Source: Cladocopium goreaui
Taxonomy: Eukaryota; Sar; Dinophyceae; Suessiales; Symbiodiniaceae
Length of the DNA stretch: 64,000 nt
Reading direction: 5' to 3'
Assembly: GCA_947184155.2 (NCBI GenBank)
Contig: CAMXCT020001142.1
Coordinates: forward strand, 62,001 to 126,000
Position numbers and translations under genes: made by a program. The notes beneath the pieces are model-generated. The model was not told where the DNA came from, did not search any database, and saw only the letters and a program-made list of their open reading frames with translations. Of this stretch, positions 56,123 through 64,000 are shown piece after piece (within the stretch, counting starts at the first letter, position 1; each line of letters starts with the position of its first letter).

Positions 56123-59100
56123 CTATGAGTATCTATGAGTATCTATGAGTATCTATGAGTATCTATGAGTATCTATGAGTATCTATGAGTATCTATGAGT
56201 ATCTATGAGTATCTATGAGTATCTATGAGTATCTATGAGTATCTATGAGTATCTATGGTATCTATGAGTATCTATGAGTATCTATGAGTATCTATGAGTA
56301 TCTATGAGTATCTATGAGTATCTATGAGTATCTATGAGTATCTATGAGTATCTATGAGTATCTATGAGTATCTATGAGTATCTATGAGTATCTATGAGTA
56401 TCTATGAGTATCTACGAGTGAGGAGTATCTATGAGTATCTATGAGTATCTATGAGTATCTATGAGTATCTATGAGTATCTATGAGTATCTATGAGTATCT
56501 ATGAGTATCTATGAGTATCTATGAGTATCTATGAGTATCTATGAGTATCTATGAGTATCTATGAGTATCTATGAGTATCTATGAGTATCTATGAGTATCT
56601 ATGAGTATCTATGAGTATCTATGAGTATCTATGAGTATCTATGAGTATCTATGAGTATCTATGAGTATCTATGAGTCTATGTCTATGGGTATCTATGAGT
56701 ATCTATGAGTATCTATGAGTATCTATGAGTATCTATGGTATCTTGAGTATCTATGAGTATCTATGAGTATCTATGAGTATCTATGAGTGTCTATGAGTGT
56801 CTATGAGTATGAGTGTCTATGAGTATCTATGAGTATCTATGAGTATCTATGAGTATCTATGAGTATCTATGAGTATCTATGAGTATCTATGAGTATCTAT
56901 GAGTATCTATGAGTATCTATGTATCTATAGTATCTATGAGTATCTATGAGTATCTATGAGTATCTATGAGTATCTATGAGTATCTATGAGTATCTATGAG
57001 TATCTATGAGTATCTATGAGTATCTACGAGTATCTACGAGTATCTATGAGTATCTATGAGTATCTATGAGTATCTATGAGTATCTATGAGTATCTATGAG
57101 TATCTATGAGTATCTACGAGTATCTATGAGTATCTATGAGTATCTATGAGTATCTATGAGTATCTATGAGTATCTATGAGTATCTAGAGTGAGTATCTAC
57201 GAGTATCTACGAGTATCTACGAGTATCTACGAGTATCTATGAGGTATCTATGAGTATCTATGAGTATCTATGAGTATCTATGAGTATCTATGAGTATCTA
57301 TGAGTATCTATGAGTATCTATGAGTATCTATGAGTATCTATGAGTATCTATGAGTATCTATGAGTATCTATGAGTATCTATGAGTATCTATAGGTATCTA
57401 TGAGTATCTATGAGTATCTATGAGTATCTATGAGTATCTATGAGTATCTATGAGTATCTATGAGTATCTATGAGTATCTATGAGTATCTATGAGTATCTA
57501 TGAGTATCTATGAGTATCTATGAGTATCTATGAGTATCTATGAGTATCTATGATCTATGAGTATCTATGAGTATCTATGAGTATCTATGAGTATCTATGA
57601 GTATCTATGAGTATCTATGAGTATCTATGAGTATCTATGAGCATCTATGAGTATCTATGAGTATCTATGAGTATCTATGAGTATCTATGAGTATCTATGA
57701 GTATCTATGAGTATCTATGAGTATCTATGAGTATCTATGAGTATCTATGAGTATCTATGAGTATCTATGAGTATCTATGAGTATCTATGAGTATCTATGA
57801 GTGTCTATGGGTATCTATGAGTATCTATGAGTATCTATGAGTATCTATGAGTATCTATGAGTATCTATGAGTATCTATGAGTATCTATGAGTATCTATGA
57901 GTGTCTATGAGTGTCTATGAGTGTCTATGAGTGTCTATGAGTATCTATGAGTATCTATGAGTATCTATGAGTATCTATGAGTATCTATGAGTATCTATGA
58001 GTATCTATGAGTGTCTATAGGTATCTATGAGTATCTATGAGTATCTATGAGTATCTATGAGTATCTATGAGTATCTATGAGTATCTATGAGTATCTATGA
58101 GTATCTATGAGTATCTATGAGTATCTATGAGTATCTATGAGTATCTATGAGTATCTACGAGTATCTACGAGTATCTATGAGTATCTATGAGTATCTATGA
58201 GTATCTATGAGTATCTATGAGTATCTATGAGTATCTATGAGTATCTACGAGTATCTATGAGTATCTATGAGTATCTATGAGTATCTATGAGTATCTATGA
58301 GTATCTATGAGTATCTACGAGTATCTACGAGTATCTACGAGTATCTACGAGTATCTACGAGTATCTACGAGTATCTATGAGTATCTATGAGTATCTATGA
58401 GTATCTATGAGTGTCTATGAGTGTCTATGAGTGTCTATGAGTGTCTATGAGTGTCTATGAGTGTCTATGAGTATCTATGAGTGTCTATGAGTGTCTATGA
58501 GTGTCTATGAGTATCTATGAGTATCTACGAGTATCTACGAGTATCTATGAGTATCTATGAGTATCTATGAGTATCTATGAGTATCTATGAGTATCTATGA
58601 GTATCTATGAGTATCTATGAGTATCTATGAGTATCTATGAGTATCTATGAGTATCTATGAGTATCTATGAGTATCTATGAGTATCTATGAGTATCTATGA
58701 GTATCTATGAGTGTCTATGAGTGTCTATAGGTATCTATGAGTATCTATGAGTATCTATGAGTATCTATGAGTATCTATGAGTGTCTATAGGTATCTATGA
58801 GTATCTATGAGTATCTATGAGTATCTATGAGTATCTATGAGTATCTATGAGTATCTATGAGTATCTATGAGTATCTATGAGTATCTATGAGTATCTAGGA
58901 GTATCTACGAGTATCTATGAGTATCTATGAGTATCTATGAGTATCTATGAGTATCTATGAGTATCTATGAGTATCTATGAGTATCTATGAGTATCTATGA
59001 GTATCTATGAGTATCTATAGGTATCTATGAGTATCTATGAGTATCTATGAGTATCTATGAGTATCTATGAGTGTCTATAGGTATCTATGAGTATCTATGA

Positions 59101-62100
59101 GTCTATGTATCTATATCTATGAGTATCTATGAGTATCTATGAGTATCTATGAGTATCTATGAGTATCTATGAGTATCTATGAGTATCGAGTATCTACGAG
59201 TATCTATGAGTATCTATGAGTATCTATGAGTACTCTATGAGTCTATGAGTGTCTATGAGTGTCTATGAGTGTCTATGAGTGTCTATGAGTATCTATGAGT
59301 ATCTATGAGTATCTATGAGTATCTATGAGTATCTATGAGTATCTATGAGTATCTATGAGTATCTATGAGTGTCTATAGGTATCTATGAGTATCTATGAGT
59401 GTCTATAGGTATCTATGAGTATCTATGAGTATCTATGAGTATCTATGAGTATCTATGAGTATCTATGAGTATCTATGAGTATCTATGAGTATCTATGAGT
59501 ATCTATGAGTGTCTATGAGTATCTATGAGTGTCTATGAGTGTCTATGAGTATCTATGAGTATCTATGAGTATCTATGAGTATCTATGAGTATCTATGAGT
59601 ATCTATGAGTATCTATGAGTATCTATGAGTATCTATGAGTCTATGATCTATGAGTATCTATGAGTATCTATGAGTATCTATGAGTATCTATGAGTGTCTA
59701 GGTATCTATGAGTATCATGAGTATCTATGAGTATCTATGAGTGTCTATAGTATCTATGAGTATCTATGAGTATCTATGAGTATCTATGAGTATCTATGAG
59801 TATCTATGAGTATCTATGAGTATCTATGAGTATCTATGAGTATCTATGAGTATCTATGGTATCTATGAGTATCTATGAGTATCTATGAGTATCTATGAGT
59901 ATCTATGAGTATCTATGAGTATCTATGAGTGTCTATAGGTATCTATGAGTATCTATGAGTATCTATGAGTATCTATGAGTATCTATGAGTATCTATGAGT
60001 ATCTATGAGTATCTATGAGTATCTATGAGTATCTATGAGTATCTATCTATGAGTGTCTATAGGTATCTATGAGTATCTATGAGTATCTATGAGTATCTAT
60101 GAGTATCTATGAGTATCTATGAGTATCTATGAGTATCTATGAGTATCTATGAGTATCTATGAGTATCTATGAGTATCTATGAGTATCTATGAGTATCTAT
60201 GAGTATCTATGAGTATCTATAGGTATCTATGAGTATCTATGAGTATCTATGAGTATCTATGAGTATCTATGAGTATCTATGAGTATCTATGAGTATCTAT
60301 GAGTATCTATGAGTATCTATGAGTATCTACGAGTATCTATGAGTATCTATGAGTATCTATGAGTATCTATGAGTATCTATGAGTATCTATGAGTATCTAT
60401 GAGTATCTATGAGTATCTATGAGTATCTATGAGTATCTATGAGTATCTATGAGTATCTATGAGTATCTATGAGTATCTATGAGTGTCTATAGGTATCTAT
60501 GAGTATCTATGAGTATCTATGAGTATCTATGAGTATCTATGGTATCTATGAGTATCTATGAGTATCTATGAGTATCTATGAGTATCTATGAGTATCTATG
60601 AGTATCTATGAGTATCTATGAGTATCTATGAGTATCTATGAGTATCTGAGTATCTATGAGTATCTATGAGTATCGAGTATCTATGAGTATCTATGAGTAT
60701 CTATGAGTATCTATGAGTATCTATGAGTATCTATGAGTATCTATGAGTATCTATGAGTATCTATGAGTATCTATGAGTATCTATATAGGTATCTATGAGT
60801 ATGAGTGAGTATCTATGAGTATCTATGAGTATCTATGAGTGTATCTATGAGGTATCTATGAGTATCTATGAGTATCTAGTGATATAGGTATCTATGAGTA
60901 TCTATGAGTATCTATGAGTATCTATGAGTATCTATGAGTATCTATGAGTATCTATGAGTATCTATGAGTATCTATGAGTATCTATGAGTACCTATGAGTA
61001 CCTATGAGTATCTATGAGTATCTATGAGTATCTATGAGTATCTATGAGTATCTATGAGTATCTATGAGTATCTATGAGTATCTATGAGTATCTATGAGTG
61101 TCTATAGGTATCTATGAGTATCTATGAGTGTCTATAGGTATCTATGAGTATCTATGAGTATCTATGAGTATCTATGAGTATCTATGAGTATCTATGAGTA
61201 TCTATGAGTATCTATGAGTATCTATGAGTATCTATGAGTGTCTATGAGTATCTATGAGTGTCTATGAGTGTCTATGAGTATCTATGAGTATCTATGAGTA
61301 TCTATGAGTATCTATGAGTATCTATGAGTATCTATGAGTATCTATGAGTATCTATGAGTGTCTATAGGTATCTATGAGTATCTATGAGTATCTATGAGTA
61401 TCTATGAGTATCTATGAGTATCTATGAGTATCTATGAGTATCTATGAGTGTCTATAGGTATCTATGAGTATCTATGAGTATCTATGAGTATCTATGAGTA
61501 TCTATGAGTATCTATGAGTATCTATGAGTATCTATGAGTATCTATGAGTATCTATGAGTATCTATAGGTATCTATGAGTATCTATGAGTATCTATGAGTA
61601 TCTATGAGTATCTATGAGTATCTATGAGTATCTATGAGTGTCTATAGGTATCTATGAGTATCTATGAGTATCTATGAGTATCTATGAGTATCTATGAGTA
61701 TCTATGAGTATCTATGAGTATCTATGAGTATCTATGAGTATCTATGAGTATCTACGAGTATCTATGAGTATCTATGAGTATCTATGAGTATCTATGAGTA
61801 TCTATGAGTATCTATGAGTATCTATGAGTATCTATGAGTATCTATGAGTATCTATGAGTATCTATGAGTATCTATGAGTATCTATGAGTATCTATGAGTA
61901 TCTATGAGAGTATCTATGAGTATCTATGAGTATCTATGAGTATCTATGAGTATCTATGAGTATCTATGAGTATCTATGAGTATCTATGAGTATCTATGAG
62001 TATCTACGAGTATCTATGAGTATCTATGAGTATCTATGAGTATCTATGAGTATCTATGAGTATCTATGAGTATCTATGAGTATCTATGAGTATCTATGAG

Positions 62101-62434
62101 TATCTATGAGTATCTATGAGTATCTATGAGTATCTATGAGTATCTATGAGTATCTATGAGTGTCTATAGGTATCTATGAGTATCTATGAGTATCTATGAG
62201 TATCTATGAGTATCTATGAGTATCTATGAGTATCTATGAGTATCTATGAGTATCTATGAGTATCTATGAGTATCTATGAGTATCTATGAGTATCTATGAG
62301 TATCTATGAGTATCTATGAGTATCCATGAGTATCTATGAGTATCTATGAGTATCTATGAGTATGTATGAGTATCTATGAGTATCTATGAGTATCTATGAG
62401 TATCTATGAGTATCTATGAGTATCTATGAGTATC
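56123..62434. repeat. 6.3 kb satellite of the decamer GAGTATCTAT
   Basis: About 630 tandem units of gagtatctat. Variants include gagtgtctat, gagtatctac, the junction gtctataggt, and occasional 1-4-bp indels. Stops occur in all frames, so it has no coding capacity. The array starts abruptly after gacttg (56122) and ends at tatc before atatggactgg (62435). Confidence 0.98.
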
Positions 62435-64000
62435 ATATGGACTGGCATGTGCTGCAAAGGTACCAAGAGACCACTTTTTGCTTGGAAATTTTTAATCATA
62501 GCTTGCATCAAGCAGTTGGCACTGTTGAATACTCTGCAGCCAGGCACACTGCCAATGTGGCCTATGCTAGGGACCCAGACGCTCTTTGCTGCCCTGTCAA
62601 TGGGCACCAGCGACACCTTTGCAGCTTTGCCGAGTCCTCTGAATCTGCTGAGGATCTCCACTTTGGAAGTGCCATGATGAAGGCAGGAGAACGACAAGCA
62701 AAGTCAAGAAGTTAAGGGTTTACTTTGTAGTAGATGGGAGATCGAAATGGCTGGGATCGCGATAGGAGCGGTTGTTGATGCTGCGACATATAGCACTAGA
62801 CTAGACGCTGGGTTGAAGTCCAAAAAAACTCGCAAATCCTTGCGGGTTGACAGGCTGTCCATGTCTGTCCATGTGTTTGAGATTGCTTGACAAAAGTTAC
62901 ACTCAGGTGCCTGAACAGAATCGACTGTCCTTTACCGAAGAAACCGGGCATGGGGCCTCAAGACTCACTGAATCTGGAAGAAGTTACCACAGCCAACACT
63001 TTTGGTATAAACAGAGGAAGTGAAACGCGCTGAAAGTTGCGAGTCATGCTTGGAACAAGATTGATCCATCCCCTGGCCTCATTACAGATTCAGGACGTTG
63101 CTGAAAGACAGCGATGCTGACTCGAAGTACAAGGACTGGGCTTTGACTAGCTGACTAGCTGTATGGAGATGTTTCTTGTCACCCAGGGGTGCAGCAACGT
63201 TTGCCGCATTGCTGTTGGCTTTCGTTCGAAAAGTCCTTCGGCCGCCCGAGCAGGCCATGTTGTTAGCCAGTGAGCAGGTGGCTTGTCAAGTTGCTGGCGG
63301 GTGAGCTGGACGTGGGAAAAGTTTCCCCAACCGCCCGATGACTTGAAGTCTGAAATTGCGAAAGACATTATGTCATATGATTATTTCAATTAAATGCAGC
63401 AGCATATGCAAGTATTTCATTATTACTCAGGCGCTGAAGAGGGAGCGAGCAGCAATTTCATTTAGGTGCCACGGGCCCAAAGTGGTGCCTATTTGAGAGG
63501 CAGCTGTCCTTTTTTCTTAGCAGCCCTTTAAGGTTGCCTTTGGCTTGGAACCGATCCTTGTGAACGCATACCAAATATACCAATTATCATAGGAATCTTT
63601 TCCTCCTGTGCTGCCAAAGTTTGGGGGACGATTCTTGACTCTCAACGCATTGAAGACACCGGTAACTGGGCTCTGCAGGAAAAAGATGGATGATGAGGCT
63701 TTGACCCGTCAAGGTCTCAGGTTTCTCGGGTGATATCAACTTTGGGTCAGAAGGTCAGACAGTGAAGGTAGCGCTGTAGCTTGGGTAGAAATTGTTGATT
63801 GTAGCATTTGGATGTATTTGGTACTACTTCAAACTAACTCAGCTGGTAGCAGGGTGATAGATCAGCGCCCATCGAAGGGTCTGGCTGAGGTCCAGCTAGC
63901 CCCCCTAAGGACAAGGCCCGAGATTCGACGGAAAGGGATGGGACTTTTTTCCCCAGACTTTGACTGTACCTACTTCACCATGTTGGAAACAAAACACCCT
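62435..64000. other. No clear gene at right edge
   Basis: Unique sequence. Three overlapping plus and minus frames at 62404-62715 are of similar length and none has a motif; at most one is an exon fragment. The rest shows only short frames. Confidence 0.35.

Noticed and set aside
63826..63925. tRNA-like stretch (actcagctggtagcagggtg)
   Set aside because: An A-box-like start is present, but there is no B box and no cloverleaf pairing.

Overview
The window looks like nuclear DNA of a dinoflagellate (Symbiodiniaceae-like is my best guess). This is an inference. It rests on the types of retrotransposon present, the very low gene density, the many unrelated satellite and minisatellite arrays, and one compact EF-hand gene of a kind common in dinoflagellates. 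No bacterial operons, CRISPR arrays, rRNA or convincing tRNA genes were seen.

Layout. 403-6209 is a giant foldback: two arms of about 2.4 kb around a 0.95 kb spacer. 6220-7997 is a 769-bp unit repeated 2.3 times. It runs directly into a decayed, 5'-truncated Ty1/copia retrotransposon (8026-10967). That element keeps reverse transcriptase, RNase H, a methyltransferase-like extension and a small membrane-protein ORF, and is followed by 1.2 kb rich in short hairpins. 13.6-16.6 kb holds weak, frame-broken coding-like sequence of unknown origin. 18.9-29.4 kb is a patchwork of minisatellites, dispersed repeats and microsatellites. 31.2-33.1 kb and 36.5-38.3 kb are two large minisatellites that share the word CTTGTCTCCC. 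Between them lies the best host gene, an EF-hand protein (33908-35404). 41.6-44.8 kb has three further repeat families.

The best preserved system is a 7.8 kb tyrosine-recombinase retrotransposon at 47537-55315. Its order is A1 repeat, Gag with zinc knuckle, a polyprotein with an N-terminal DNA-methyltransferase-like domain followed by reverse transcriptase and RNase H, a one-pass membrane protein, a tyrosine recombinase, then B1-A2-B2. The A1...B1A2B2 split direct repeats are the signature of Ngaro/PAT-type elements, which integrate through a circular intermediate using the recombinase. The catalytic residues of RT, RNase H and recombinase are all visible. The copia element is from a different retrotransposon order, yet it also carries a methyltransferase-like segment and a one-pass membrane ORF. 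This looks like convergent acquisition and is the most interesting biology in the window.

56123-62434 is a 6.3 kb array of the decamer GAGTATCTAT, with internal variant patterns that show segmental duplication inside the array. The last 1.5 kb is unannotated. Many long ORFs in the window are artefacts of repeats that contain no stop codons.
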